Positions 1 to 16,018 are shown, numbered from the stretch's first letter. The stretch is DNA of 64,000 nucleotides from Pholis gunnellus (GCA_910591455.2 OU342807.1:21196986-21260985); one strand, 5' to 3'. A program made the numbers and translations. The notes: a model not told the origin generated them from the letters alone.

Positions 1-405
1 ATACAACATAATCACACAACATAACATTTCTGCAGTCCAAAATGTAGGCTGAAGGTAAATGTAGCGTTCAGTTTTTCTGCTCCACATATCTGGAACAAAG
101 TCCCAGAAAGCTGCAGGTCTGCTGAGACCCTCAGCTCCTTTAAATCAAGATTGAAGACTTTTCTGTTTGCTGCTGCCTTTAATTGAACCAGATTCAAGGA
201 TATTATATCAATTTCCTGCATTTCTGCATTTTACTACTGTATTTTATTTCTTACACTGCTTTTTAATGTTTCAATGAATGTTCTTAATTGTTTTTAAATC
301 TCCTTTTCTTTTGCCTTATGTTTTGATGCTTTTAATGGTTTTATGTGAAGCACTTTGAATTGCCTTGTTGTTGAAATGTGCTATACAAATAAACTTGCCT
401 TGCCT
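1..405 (+). mobile_element. 3' end of an L2-like LINE, truncated by the window edge
   Basis: Positions 61-186 read VAFSFSAPHIWNKVPESCRS and then LSSFKSRLKTFLF before a TGA. This resembles the C-terminal end of reverse transcriptase ORF2 in fish L2/CR1-type LINEs. The 3' UTR ends with 'GTGCTATACAAATAAAC' and TTGCC repeats near 390-405, a familiar fish LINE tail. No promoter or start is in view. Confidence 0.7.
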
Positions 406-674
406 TTTTATGCACCTTTTTACAATACAATACAAGGCATTTGAAATGAACAACTAGATTTTTAAGCTAGAAATGTGCAGTCAGTCGAGTTGAGATCTCT
501 GCCAGGTATGGCTAGATAGGGCTGCAGTATCAGTCCACTGAGTGCCAAATTTGTAAAAAATACAATGTTCGTTTATCGAGATTTTCATTGCCAAAGACTG
601 GGTCGGGACCGGCAGAAGGGTCCCTGGAGATTGTATTAGTGTTGCCAAATATATTTGCAGAATATATGATAATT

Positions 675-2014
675 CAGTGGCGGGCCGTGCATTTTATACC
701 TGGGCCTTCAGTGCTGTCCTGCAGCTGAAACACCACCTAATCTCATGATGCGCAAGCTATGGTTATTTGTTTCTAGGGGTGTAACAATACACGTAACAAT
801 ACACGTATTCGTATTAAACCGTTCGGTACGAGGCTTATGAACCGAACAATACATTTGAATAATACCAGTGCATTTGGAAAATGCAGAAGCTTAAATTGTG
901 GGAAATATAATGTTTTCGGTGGACTGCGCTCACGTAGGAGACAACAGGCTTTGTGACCTCTGAACCCGGAACAAAACAATAATAAAAGACAGCTGAGGCA
1001 CCGCCCTTCTGGGAGGCTACGCTAAACTAGCTTAACAAACAATAACTCTGCGCATGACGGTATATGCTTCGTAATTAACGGACAATGCATATGGTCCAAA
1101 TCTATATAATTAACACAATGACAACAACAAACTCACAAGAACCAGTCACATATATTCATATAACAACAGAGCATGACAAATCAATCCAGCAGACATGCAG
1201 CGGAACACGCATTCTGTTACACACTCGAGGGCCATTCAGATATTAGATGTAAAAAAACAAACGCAGTTGACTTACCAAATGTTGTTCACTTAAAGATAAA
1301 CTCCATCCTCCTTTGTTGACAAAGAGTTTAATCCCACGGTTAAATCCCAACTCACAAATTGAGTGTTAAAAAACAAAGCTAGGTAAATAAATAATCTACA
1401 CCAAGCAAAATGCAAACAATTTAATAATTTCTTCCATGTCTTTCAATTTGAACTCTTACTACTCCAACTAAGCCTCTGATGGCTACTTTAAGTTTCGTTT
1501 CACAATAGTCACGTGCTCGCCCACTGACCAATCACAGCACATGCTGCACCTCACTGCAGAGCTGCACCTTAAAACTGAGCTGCCCGTTAATGCTGATGTA
1601 TTGTAGGCCAGCTAGAAGGCTCTGGCACGTCAAAGAATACGCCCAACATGTCAAACTAAAGAACTGATTGGTTGAAGACTATGACAATCAACAATATCGT
1701 CCCCATTCACTTAAACTGCACATGGATTCACTGGTGAGTCTGCAGGCCTCGGGCCTCTCTTCTTACCTAGAGACACAGAGGTGAAATCTGATTGGATAAA
1801 AGCTCTACTTAAAACAAGCTGCACTGGAAGCAGAGCAACTGAGGAAGACAGTAGCTGTGCAATGAGAAAATAAGATAATGGGAAAAATATTTTTATAAAC
1901 TATAATACATGTAGTGTATTTAAGAAAAATTATTCAATTATAAAATCGCTATAACTTTGTGATTCTGTTTAGGCCAGCAGAGAATGCCTTGCTGGCCCTG
2001 ACGGCCCACCACTG
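675..2014. mobile_element. 1.34-kb non-autonomous hAT-type element with 8-bp target duplication
   Basis: Terminal inverted repeats are CAGTGGCGGGCCGT at 675-688 and its complement with one mismatch at 2001-2014. The flanks are identical 8-bp copies of TGATAATT (667-674 and 2015-2022), the hAT signature. No transposase frame is present, so it is a MITE-like derivative. The motif TAGGGGTGTAACAATACA near 774 resembles the end of another fish hAT family, suggesting a nested fragment at about 774-1060. Confidence 0.85.
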
Positions 2015-2022
2015 TGATAATT

Positions 2023-3069
2023 GGATTGGCTCACAATGGTTTGTCATTTTTAAAATAATGGATCCCCAGACATTTTTTTGGGGGAAACACTGATCTACAA
2101 CATAGGGTTCACAACAAAATGCGAGTACTGGTCCCTATATGCTACACACAGGAAAAACAAACTAGTTTTATATGATGGCGTACGGAGGACGAGTTGACGA
2201 GTCTAAATGAGTTTAAAAGGGCTCACTCATACAACCTCAACACCAATGATTCATAAAGTATTATGTATAATGAAGGACTTTATTTACATCTAATAGTACC
2301 TACAACTACTACATCCAATCCCACTCATACTATTTCTAAATATACTGGATAATAATACACACAATAATACAATGCAATCATGCACTGTACTATATAGGAC
2401 TCTATTTGTAAGCACTTCCTATTTTTATGAAGTACTCCTAAAGAACTAGTACTCATATAATGTACAAATACCAAAGTAAAACAAAACAAAGACAATGATA
2501 CGAAGTAATTGTCTGTTTTTGTAATTGAAGCCCCCTGGTAAACCTCAACCCATTTCTCTAAGTAAGTGACCCCAGTAAACACCTCTGTTAAACATCAAAC
2601 TGGCTCTGACCTCTCTGCAGCACCTTAATTGAAGGTCAACAGGGTTTTTGACTGGACAAATTACAAGTCAACCCCTATTTGCTTGATTAGTTCCTCTTAC
2701 ATGGGCAGAGTGCCACTTGGCTCTCAGACGGTCCTGCTGCCACAATCCAAGTGATTACAGGAAATGGAGATGGGAGATGAAGTCACTCTTGAACAAATCG
2801 CGTTTAATCAGCAAACTGAGATGAGATCACAAAACATGGAGCTGTTTATCTTTATCTTTATCCTTTATGTCACTGTTTAGATTTAGTTTATAATTGAAAT
2901 CCCAACACAAGTACTACTGTATATCTGAAAAGTGGCTATAAAATAGTTCTGAATCAGCGGAAATGCCTGTAACAGAGTAAATAAAATATACTACCAGAGA
3001 CTATCTCTGACCCTGTTAATAAATGCCTCAAGGCCATAACTAGAATACACAGCAGGTACACTGTGGCAG
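2023..3069. other. non-coding, AT-rich, no gene seen
   Basis: Stop codons break all frames into short pieces. The start (2030-2095) looks like worn repeat sequence. Nothing else is recognised. Confidence 0.6.
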
Positions 3070-3071
3070 TA

Positions 3072-4193
3072 CACTCTTAGAATTAAAAGGTGCTAACTAG
3101 AAATATAAAGGGTTCTTCGGGTCATAGGAGACCCCTTTTTGGTTCCTGATACAACCCTTTATAAGGGTTCAACCTGGAACCCTTTCAGAGGATTTTGCCT
3201 AGAACTATCTGTGAATGATTTCACTTAAAACCCTCTTCTTAGGGTGCCAACAAGAACCCTATCAAGAACCCTCTGATATTCCAAGGGTTTCATCTAGAAC
3301 ACACCCTTGGGGTTAAAGTCACAGTTTTGGGGGGTGGAGATTTAGTGGACTACCAATTTAAGTTTAAACTAGTTTTATAACAATATACTTCAGTTCATCT
3401 GAAACATTGGCTTTAGTTTATCAGGTTAGCTTGGGGCCATTGGAACCATGTCCAGCAAGGCTGATGTGGTTCAGCGCAAAACAAAGTTTTTGGGGGTGTG
3501 GCTGGGAGGGTCTTTCAACAGCCATGTTTCAACAACCCTTGAAGAACTCATTCTTTCAAAAAGGGGTTTTAATTGAACCCTTTGGGGTTGATCACACCAG
3601 GACACGTCGCTGCAGGCGCGGCCGCTTTAAAAACGCAAAAAAACCCGCAATAAAGGCAGAATGGCGTGGTGCGCCTGTGGAGCGGGAGTGCGTGTGCACT
3701 CGATCATATGTGATTAAAGGACAAAAAGAGCTGTATGCGTAAAATGAGCACGCCTGATTGCTCCCTGTAGCCTACATGAAACTATCGATCATGAGATAGG
3801 AATTCCTCCTTCCCTCTCATTTACTCCGTAGTTCTCTCGCAGCCCAACAGCTACCTAGCTTCTTAGCCCTACAACATCTACCGGCATCAAAACAAGAAGG
3901 CAGTGGTAAAAATGCAAAGCCCGGCTCTTGCTCGATTTGATTGGCTGACTGGGCCAAGCGTGACATTGATGAGTGGTGCAACTCCGTGCCTGGCGAAGAT
4001 AAGTTGAGAATATTTAAACTTTTATGTACATTAAAAACGTGCTATATAAACCGTATCATAGGAAAACAATGGTTTTGAGACCTTAGTCTTACAAAGACCT
4101 CGCTTCAAAAAAAGGTTCTTCAGAAACAAACGGTTCTGGCTAGAACCTCAGCCTTTTAGGAGAACATTTTTGAAACCCCTATTTCTAAGAGTG
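3072..4193. mobile_element. 1.1-kb MITE with TA target site (Tc1/mariner-like)
   Basis: The ends are CACTCTTAGAA at 3072-3082 and TTCTAAGAGTG at 4183-4193, with TA on both sides (3070-3071 and 4194-4195). Subterminal regions carry many copies of AACCCTTT/AAGGGTT-type words that pair across the element. A GC-rich block with a NotI site (about 3600-3720) looks like a separate nested insert. No intact transposase. Confidence 0.75.
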
Positions 4194-4195
4194 TA

Positions 4196-6800
4196 AATGT
4201 TGCTGTACACCAGTTATGTATTGAGGCCTTTAAAACTCTGCACTCTCACACAGTTTTGTTCAGTATTCTGCAGCCACTTTGGGAGTTTACTGAAGTCTCC
4301 AACCTCGTTTTACCTAAAAATATTATAAAAGGTGAGAGTTATCTTGCCCGAACAGGTGCTATGAAGCTAACAGGAGAGTAACAGAGCTGTCAGTCATGCG
4401 GTCTGTACGCACCGAAACAGCCCTGAGAAAACATCTAAATCGACCAAAATAGCTCCAAACAGCTGAGAGGATGCAACATTTTGCAGGTACTTCAACTTGT
4501 GAAGTTATTCCTGTAGGCTGATTGTTGATGATGTTATAATAACATCTTGTAATTTAGAAAAATGTAAAGTTCCCAGGACGAGTGTGTCCTAGCGTTCCTT
4601 TTGTGTCTCCTGGTTCTCCAGAAATATAAGCGCGAGTGTGTGACATTTGTGACGGGAACGATTCGTCTGACTGTGGGGATGTGCCTGAATGCATCAAACA
4701 GGTTGGAGATAAAGTACCCATTTTTTGTGTTGGTTTTCATGAATAATTTTCACAACAGTGCGGAAAATAAACTGAGCAAAAATGGAACAGGCAGAAAGCA
4801 GAAAGAAAAAGGAGAGTAAATAAATGATCAATGGGTATGAAAGGTGAGCTATTATTTGTTTTTGTGTCGTCAGAAGAACACAGCCTCTTGGCTATTTGTT
4901 GTAAAATATATGTTTGTATATGTTTTGCATGTGCTTCAACTCTCATCCATGTTCTATGCAACGTTCATGTCATGCAACCTGTTTTGGAGCATTGGGTGTT
5001 CTCCAAGTTGTACAGTATGCATTGAATTTCAATGAAGATATCTTGTGTAACTGTATTAACTGCTTTATCTTATGTCTATTTATGGTGTGTGTTTTTTTTC
5101 TGTTCCTCAGTCTGGCTGAACTAGGCTTGCCTTGAGTTTTGGTCTTTTTTGTTTCTGTAATCAGGGTGCATTTAGCCCCTTTGTTGTGTTCAGTGAACTC
5201 ATCTTCTTTATCAGGGAAGACAGCTCATCAAGATGACAACACCAAAGGTTGAAGAAAGTGCAGGACTTTGATCAAGTGAGTCCAAGAAAGGGTGAGAACA
5301 ATGGCAAACTAAAACATAGTGATCATAGTTTTCAACTAGTTTTTTATTATTCCCTTTCTCTGTGTTGTTCTCATCTTGTAAAGACACTGCGCTTGACAAG
5401 AAAAACTGAAATACAATTTTAACTGCTGTCCTAAAAATGTGATGGAGTCCAACTTAACAACCTTGCAATATATGTAAAAAAAACTGTGTATGGTAATTTG
5501 AGGCTACATTTTATGGCGCTGTTGCATTGACACTCACCACAAACACCATTTGAAATACTACAGTACCAATACATAATGTACAGCCTCAAACTGTGCCACA
5601 GCATCAACACACAAACAGCTAAAGTAGAGCTCTAAACAAAACAGGGCGAGTATAAGCAGGGCGACGGTGTAATCAGCATGCAACGCTTCAAATCACTCTA
5701 AAAGGCCAAACCGTGGCGCTAATTGCACACTTCTGACATTCTCTAAGACCCGTTCAACGCGCTACTCCTTTGGCCGGCTCCTGATATCACAGAGAGGGGA
5801 CGAGTGAATGAGAGAGGGAAGCCAGACGATTTCCGCTCCGACAGGAAAGTCTATTTTTACCACGGCGACCTGCTCCCAGTGGTTGCCAAGACAACCACTG
5901 AGCCATTGTTTAATCACATTAATGGAGACAAATTTACACATGGTCCTGTAGAGACGCAGTCACGAATGACACCCAATCCCATAAAGAGGGGGAACTTGTC
6001 ATACATTCCAACAAAATATGGCCAGGGAATTGTATTTGTCTCAAATGTTTCCATTTCTTCTCCTTCATTTGTGCTCAGTATGAAAATCTGCCGGTAAGCA
6101 GCGGAAAAGTCCATGTTAGCATTTGATTTATCACAATATTGCACCTTTTTAAGTAGCTTTTGTTTATAAGCGATCAGACTTTAGATCTAATCTGAACGTA
6201 TGTGGGTCTCTGTGAGCAAAGTGTCTCCTGATTGAGCTGTACTGAATTGGTCCTGGGAGCCACAGAAACGTGGTGAAAGCTTTAAGCTCCACGAAGGCAG
6301 TTGCAGCCCTGCGGTGTAATCTGGTTCGGGTTACTGCACGGCAGTGTTTCTCAGCTGGGGACAGGCACCTTGGATGGATCGGCGCTGGAGGAGTATCAGC
6401 ATGTTGCATAGATCAGTATTGACTTTCTTTTGTCAGATTTTCCTCTTGGTTCATTCATCCTCTAAACTAACCAAACGGTGCATTAAGCCGGTGCCATAAG
6501 AGATTTGAACACAGCTTTCACTTCATTTATAATCAGGTGATGAATCTAAGCTCAGGTATCCCACAGTGTATGATAGCGGATTTGCATCATCTCATATGAA
6601 ATAAAAATAGCCCCGTCTGATGTCTGAAGGCATGATTACATTTTTATGAAAAATAATGTTCACCGTCAGGGAGGCTCTTCATTATAGAGCAAAGGGTCGA
6701 CCACGAAGTTCCTGGATCAAATCTGAATATGTTTCACAAATAATAACAGGAGTCAAGAGCTCCTACTGCCACCCAAGATAGAAAGGAATTTAAATGTCAC
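4196..6800. other. intergenic, no gene seen; repeat-poor block 5700-6130
   Basis: No exon with flanking splice sites was recognised. The block at 5700-6130 lacks obvious repeats and contains several binding-site-like motifs, so it may be regulatory. Confidence 0.5.
5879..5898. promoter_or_regulatory. RFX X-box-like palindrome
   Basis: GTGGTTGCCAAGACAACCAC is an imperfect palindrome. Its core GTTGCCAAGACAAC is close to the RFX X-box (GTTGCCATGGAAAC type). Function is inferred from the motif only. Confidence 0.35.
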
Positions 6801-6875
6801 AGTGGTGGTGGGAAGAAACCGGAGCACCCAGAGGAAACCCAGGCAACAATGTTAACCACACCATTGTGCTGCCTT
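6801..6875. repeat. fragment of a common fish dispersed repeat
   Basis: It contains GGAAGAAACCGGAGCACCCA and GAGGAAACCCAGGC, a phrase seen in many fish repeats, followed by a GTGCTGCC end. Confidence 0.5.
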
Positions 6876-7574
6876 AAATATGTATAACTCATTTGATCTT
6901 CATTTAATTTATACATTTTTATTATTTATTTATGTTATATTGGTTTTACAATAGAAATTTAAATAATAAAATATGTCAAATAAAATTACAAAATGTTACA
7001 TTAGATCAGTATGAATAGATGCAAGCTTTTACCAGACTATGTGTAATAATCTGAATTGGAAACATAATTCAACTTAGTTGTAAGAAACTGAACGAAATTT
7101 GGTTTTGACGTTCATCAGTTGTCGGTTGTCGAGCCGAATTTCCTGGAACGCAGTTGCCTGTCAATCTCAATTATACTACTTGGAAGAAATTAGAGGCCGG
7201 TTATTTGGAATATATAGCTTAACTTTTCGTTGGTGAAATCCACCAAAATGGTAGAAAAAGTAGCCTAAATGATCTGTATACAATTTTTACCGATCAACCA
7301 ATTCAATAAAAGTAGCCCAACTGGGGAGAATAGAGTGCATTAACTAACATAATACAAAGTACTTCAGAATTATGCAGCAAAGACTATTTTTGTGATGGAC
7401 AAACTCATCACTCTGGAGAGAAACAAGTGGAGGCAAGAGAGGAGAGACGAACCGATAGACAGACAGAAAGAGAGACAGTTTATGAGCCACACTGTGGATG
7501 GTGATATTGACTGGTGTTTAATTACCCTTGAATAGGCTATTGATCAGCCTGTTATGAAGCATTGTGTATTTCTG

Positions 7575-10984
<3,410 letters not shown>

Positions 10985-11165
10985 CCCTGCTCTCAACATG
11001 GCGACGGCTGAGCCAGCGGCTTGCAGCTAATGGTGCAAACAATGGCAACAGCGCTGACAGAGCTAACAGTATTAACTTGCAGGGTGGGCGCTACGCTTCC
11101 ACGATGACGGTGTGGGTCGGGACAGCGTTATTGGCTGTAACCACCATATGAGCACAGTGCAGAGA
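10985..11165 (+). repeat. dispersed repeat, copy 1 of 2 (GCTAAC-rich)
   Basis: It shares phrases such as GCTGAGCCAGCGGCT, GCTAA...GTGCAAAC and GCGCTGACAG with the segment at 24845-25000, in the same orientation. Both end with GTATGAGAGCAGTGCAGAG-like sequence. Confidence 0.75.
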
Positions 11166-12699
11166 GAAAATGTACTTGTCAAACCTCTCTGATGGATAAA
11201 CTGTCTAATTGTCACACTGTTTCTAAATGACTACTGCCATATCTTGTTTTTATGTTCAACTTCATTTACTTAGTGACTGAAATGCATAAACATAATTGGG
11301 AAATGCTAATATCAGGCTCTACTTATGGCCGGTTGTTAAAACGTAGTATTCTAGTATTTAAGAGCAGTGGTACTACGTTTGATTCAGTTGTGATCTCAGA
11401 TATGCCCCGACTGGAAAATGTATGAATAAGTGGATTTGTATGTAAGTTTGAAATCTGGAGGCCACAAACGTTCAAGGGCCACCCAGTAAATGAAAGAAGC
11501 CCAAGGAGGGAGATGGATAGAGTAAGAGAGTAGAAAGGTGAAAGAAGCATCCTGCAGAGACCTCTGCAATGCCAGAGGGCACTCGGGACCACGTTTTTGT
11601 TGAGCTGGCCTTTTCTCCTGCCTGCCTCAAATGAGATCTGCAGAATCCTTCGCATACCAACTCACACAGCAACAAGCAAGCCTAAGATAGACGAAGCTAT
11701 GCCTTACATTGAAGCCTCACAGAAAAAATCCCTTCGTTTTTCTCTTTTCTTGTAAGCTCTTGAAAGTATGCGCCAAGATTGAAACTTCCCCAACGGCTGA
11801 TTTGATGATGTCAAGGATTAAACTGGAGTAAAAGATAAAAAAGTAAATAAACAGTTTTAATCATCCATCAGGAGACTGTTTAGTTTGGATCAAGCAGTCA
11901 AAAATCAATGACCCTTAATAGTATTGGCATATTTTTTGCATTCAACTAAACTAAATATTTCACTCCAAAGCTCCTCCATTAGACAAACTGGACTGATGCA
12001 AGACAACAAAACTTTAAGCAGATTTGCTTTAATTATGAGGTGGTCCATCAACATTATCACCCGACCTCGTATCCACTCCCAGTGCTGTTTGTGTTGCTCG
12101 TGTCCAAAGTGTTACACAGCCAGCAATGGAAACTACTTACTGCATGATGTTCTCACGGCCAGGTTCAAAATCCACACCCCATTTAATCACTATAGTCATT
12201 ATCCAAACTGAAGACTCATCCGGCCGGCCAAAAACTCCAGTCTGCGCTCCATTAGGCGAGAACTGCCAGCAGCTCCAGATGGCCATTGCCCGGCTCAGCC
12301 ACCATGTGGCCAGCTTGGACTCATTGAGACAGAGTGAATCATTTCGCCATCCCTCTCTGCATCCATGCATGGCAAACACAAACACACACACCCTTCATAC
12401 ACACACATATGAGAACACAAACACTGTGATGAAGACAAATGGCAGATTGCTTCAGGGTCACCTTTGTTTAGGAACACAAGTCCTGCCAGTGGCAGCGAGG
12501 CCACTTTATATGCCACTGAACAATGCTTCAACATGTTTGGTGATATGACGTTATACGCTGACGATGTGAATGTGTCTACCGTCTGAGATTTTACCACAAC
12601 TAAACCATGGTATCTATCCCTTTAATATCTCCTTGCATGGCAGCTGGACTCTTCCGGGGTCACGAGATCACGGTAGAGACAACACAGAGAGACTACCGT
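11166..12699. other. intergenic, no gene seen
   Basis: Short frames only. 12370-12425 is CA-rich. No conserved peptide recognised. Confidence 0.5.
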
Positions 12700-12830
12700 C
12701 TGCTCAAAACAACAATGGCGGCTCCTGAAGATGTTAGCGTAGATGCTGCAACAGCATCAGTTATATCAGAATAGGCGAGTATTACTATACTGAAAGATGA
12801 GCAAAGGCTATACTGAAGGCTCTTGTTGTT
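12700..12830 (+). pseudogene. decayed fragment of a repeat-encoded ORF
   Basis: From ATG at 12715 it reads MAAPEDVSVDAATASVISE, then an in-frame TAG at 12772, then ...TILKDEQR before another stop. This N-terminal phrase recurs in my memory of fish repeat-derived proteins annotated as RecQ-like helicases; that link is recollection, not a match I can run. It lacks any helicase motif here. Confidence 0.4.
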
Positions 12831-14055
12831 TGATTGACAGATGGGTCATCCATTGACCTGCCAAGTATATTTTGAAAGTGCCTTTCCAAACAGTTCCAAA
12901 TGCCAGATTCTCGGATGGTTCTGTGTAACAAACCATCTGGCTGGTCAGGTTAGGGAATAGCCACTTTAAGCACATTACAAAGGCCCATGCTTAAACTCAA
13001 AGCTTAAAAGTATGAAACTTTTTAACTTGGAAATCAAGTCCTCCAAATTAAACAACAAAATATGTTGTTTGTCCATGCCTTCTAGAACGACACATAACAG
13101 CTTTCTGATCGGACGCATCTTTTGGCAGAACAACAAAATCGGTTTTGGGATGTGATAACGCTATGGTTAAGTTTTAGTTACGTTCAGGCACAAAAACAAC
13201 ATTGTGTTCAGGGAAAGAGCATGGTGTGAGTACTTTGTTAATGCTTGGAAAACGTCGTGCTTTGGGTTAAAATGACTACTTTAAGGCCAGGGGATCTTTG
13301 TTGTCACGGTGAACGTAATAACCACATGGTTAAGATTAAGAAAAATCATGGCCATGTTGATAGAAACTAAAAAACTACACCAACTGCTGTAAAAGGGAGA
13401 GCGGTCCCTCTCTGTTAAAGTCTGAAGCTTTGTTGACCCATCCATCCACCATGTCCTCCTTCCTACGAGAACTTTGTCACACTTTCTCAGAAAAAGTTCT
13501 AAGAAAGATTTCACATCTCTCTTGAACCTTTTGTGAAAGCTCCAAAGACAGCGAGTACTTTCTGAAATCACAGTAGTCCTTAAACTGTATATTGAGCGTT
13601 ACTCGCTGCAGTTTACTCGCAGGACCATTTGTGGTTTTTCGCGTCATTCGCACTAGACGCACCGGAGAGGGGGAGTGGCTTATCTCCATGGAAGCATTAT
13701 CAACTAAGCCTTTTATTTCCACCATCAACCATGGAAGAAATAATCTCTGTTTCTGCTTATCACTTGTTATGGAAGTCCCACATATCTAAACGCTGTCTTG
13801 TCTGGGTTTATAACGTCATCCTGAGGAGCTCCATGGATTTCATCGAGGTGTATTCACTGTGTCTAGAAAGCCACATGTCAGCTGTTTACAACAGCTGTAT
13901 GAACCCAAAATAAACAGATTTTGCTGTGATATAATTGCAATAATTGGACAAAAAGGGTTGCCAAATTAATTACATAATGATGCAGATTTGTAAAAAGTCT
14001 GAATTCATGTTTTGTCAGATCTCTCTGCAAGATGACAAGCAAATAACTTTTAAAA
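12831..14055. other. intergenic with worn repeat sequence
   Basis: 13140-13340 has GGTTAAG- and 'AACACAT'-type words shared with 15430-15800. 13560-13910 carries open frames of 60-95 codons with no recognised protein. It may be a decayed DNA transposon, since 13640-13670 and 14140-14160 both have CATTCGC-type sequence. Confidence 0.4.
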
Positions 14056-14088
14056 GACTAGCCCCAATTGGATCGATCGGGGCTAGTC
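14056..14088. repeat. perfect 10-bp hairpin with a palindromic loop
   Basis: GACTAGCCCC (14056-14065) and GGGGCTAGTC (14079-14088) pair perfectly around AATTGGATCGATC. No T-run or gene follows, so this is not read as a terminator. Confidence 0.8.
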
Positions 14089-14824
14089 TCAGCGCCACAC
14101 AAATGAGGCAAATTCACATATATTTCGAATTATTCTCACCGTGCCATTCGCGCCGTGTTTGGTGAGAACACATAAGACTGTGGATGTTCGAGTAGTTGCA
14201 GATTTTTTCACTTGAAACTACCTATATATTTTCATATCTCGGTGACTCAGCTGGGTCTGTCCGCTGCGACTTGCTTGATGTAGAACCATCAGTCTTTTAA
14301 CAACCCTGTTTACCCGCATTGAACCCATGTGGTGTGAAACACTGACTGAGTTGGAGGCTTCATAAGCAATGATATGAATTACAAAGAGGTCACATGCAGG
14401 GAGGATGATGAGCTGTGTCAAGAATGTGGGCACTCTTGAATTATTACTGTGAATGTAATGTCTACTCATTTCCATTGTTTTAGCCTATATTTAAACAGAA
14501 GTCAGTGGACAGAGTGGATAGACAGGGAGAAGGAACAGAGTTGATGTATTCATGTGCGGTATTTTCTTTGGTTCACTGAGCAAAAACAATACTTCAACCA
14601 CTGCCATTTCAAAAGAAAACACTATATTTGCCAGTCTGATCACCATACAATTGCACAGCATAAAGCCAAATTGAAACAACCAAATTGAAGCACGTAAGAA
14701 CACCAGAGATAGACTTTATTCCCTCTAGATGCTCACTATGTTCCAGCAGTCAACCACATGAGCTGGTTCACATTGCTAGACGTTGGATTTGATCACAAGG
14801 GGATTCGTTTATGCTCTCTGTGTC

Positions 14825-14826
<2 letters not shown>
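14089..14826. other. intergenic, nothing recognised
   Basis: No repeats or exons identified. Confidence 0.5.

Positions 14827-14878
<52 letters not shown>
14827..14878. repeat. (TG)n microsatellite, 52 bp
   Basis: Pure TG. Confidence 0.98.
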
Positions 14879-14879
<1 letters not shown>

Positions 14880-15083
14880 ATATGTGCATAAAGGCATGGA
14901 TCTGATGCTGTGTGATTGCCTGGGTCTAATGTGCAGCAGGCTCTTGGGGAACGTCAGCCCTCATGTCTACACACACTTTGGAAGAAAACTGCAGTGTCAG
15001 AGAAGCATTCAACTTTTCTCTATTTTGTTGTCCTTTAAAAAAAAAAAAAAATCTTCTTTCACTTTTTGTTTTCCCAACTCAAG

Positions 15084-15367
15084 TCAGGGCGACGGTGACT
15101 CAGCAGGTAGAGGGGGTCGTCCACTCATGGGAAAATCGTGGTTGAAAAATCGGTGGTTCGGTCCCCTGTCAAAGTGTCCTTGGGCAAGACACTGAACCCA
15201 AAACGGCTCCCGAAGGCTGTGTCATCTGTGTGTATATGATAAGAATCTGATGATGCAGGTGACAGCCTCTGACATCAGCGTATGAATGTGTGTATGAATG
15301 TGTGAATGTTGACATGTAGTGCAAAGAGCTTTTGAGTTATCTCTATAAATGCAAGTTAATTTACCAT
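15084..15367 (+). mobile_element. SINE-like dispersed element
   Basis: It starts GGGCGACGGTGACTCAGCAG, includes a B-box-like GGTTCGGTCC at 15155-15164 and 'AAGTGTCCTTGGGCAAGACA', and ends with ATAAATGCAAGTTAATTTAC. This order is that of a very common fish tRNA-like repeat. It has accumulated differences, so is probably inactive. Confidence 0.65.
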
Positions 15368-15429
15368 TCATGCCAACTCGTCACATATTGACGTTTTGTC
15401 AGACGCTCTTGGGTTCACTTTCTAGCTCA

Positions 15430-15935
15430 GTGCACGGTCGCAGTGAACACATGGTTACACTTGCTTAGGTTTCGGCAACAAAACCACTTTAGGTTTAGGA
15501 AAACATTATGGTTGGGCTTCAAGTAAGTACGCTAAGTAAAACATAAACAATGTAACTAAGAATAACTCAACAACACTATGAGACAGGACACTGTTCTTGA
15601 CAACGTATCCTCACGGTTCGTATGATATCTTACAAGAAGTTACCCATTTTTCGTGCGTTTTCCTATGAAAGCCACCAACACGTGTCAGTGTCTGCTTGTT
15701 ACATGCACAAGGTCTTTCCAAAATACACTTCAACACTACTCACTTAGGAATAGGTCAGGAAATACTTAGTTTGGTTAAGGCAACAAAACTGCTTCGTTTA
15801 TATTGAATATCCATGGAAGGGTCGTAACTACATTATGCATGTTTAACATTAACTTTTCGTTTTGCACGGGGAACGAACAGCAGCCTCCTGGCTTAAAGAT
15901 CGCTGGTTGTTGGCCGCCACATAGGGAATGGCAAC
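15430..15935 (+). repeat. fish repeat with 'TTAGG..CAACAAAACCAC' motif
   Basis: TTTCGGCAACAAAACCACTT at about 15470 and GGTTAAGGCAACAAAACTGC at about 15773 are two units of the same phrase, followed by a CTCCTGGCTTAAAGATCGC end. A reverse copy lies at 28555-28750. Confidence 0.55.
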
Positions 15936-15942
15936 AAGCTCG

Positions 15943-15943
<1 letters not shown>

Positions 15944-16016
<73 letters not shown>
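15944..16016. repeat. (AC)n microsatellite, 73 bp
   Basis: Pure AC. Confidence 0.98.

Positions 16017-16018
<2 letters not shown>

Noticed and set aside
5804..6097. 97-codon open frame
   Set aside because: Overlaps an antisense frame and resembles no known protein; better read as non-coding unique sequence.
13629..13913. 94-codon open frame that might be a transposase piece
   Set aside because: No catalytic motif and competing frames of similar length; too weak to name.
15084..15367. Possible tRNA gene because of a B-box-like sequence
   Set aside because: No cloverleaf could be drawn; the order of phrases is that of a SINE-like repeat.
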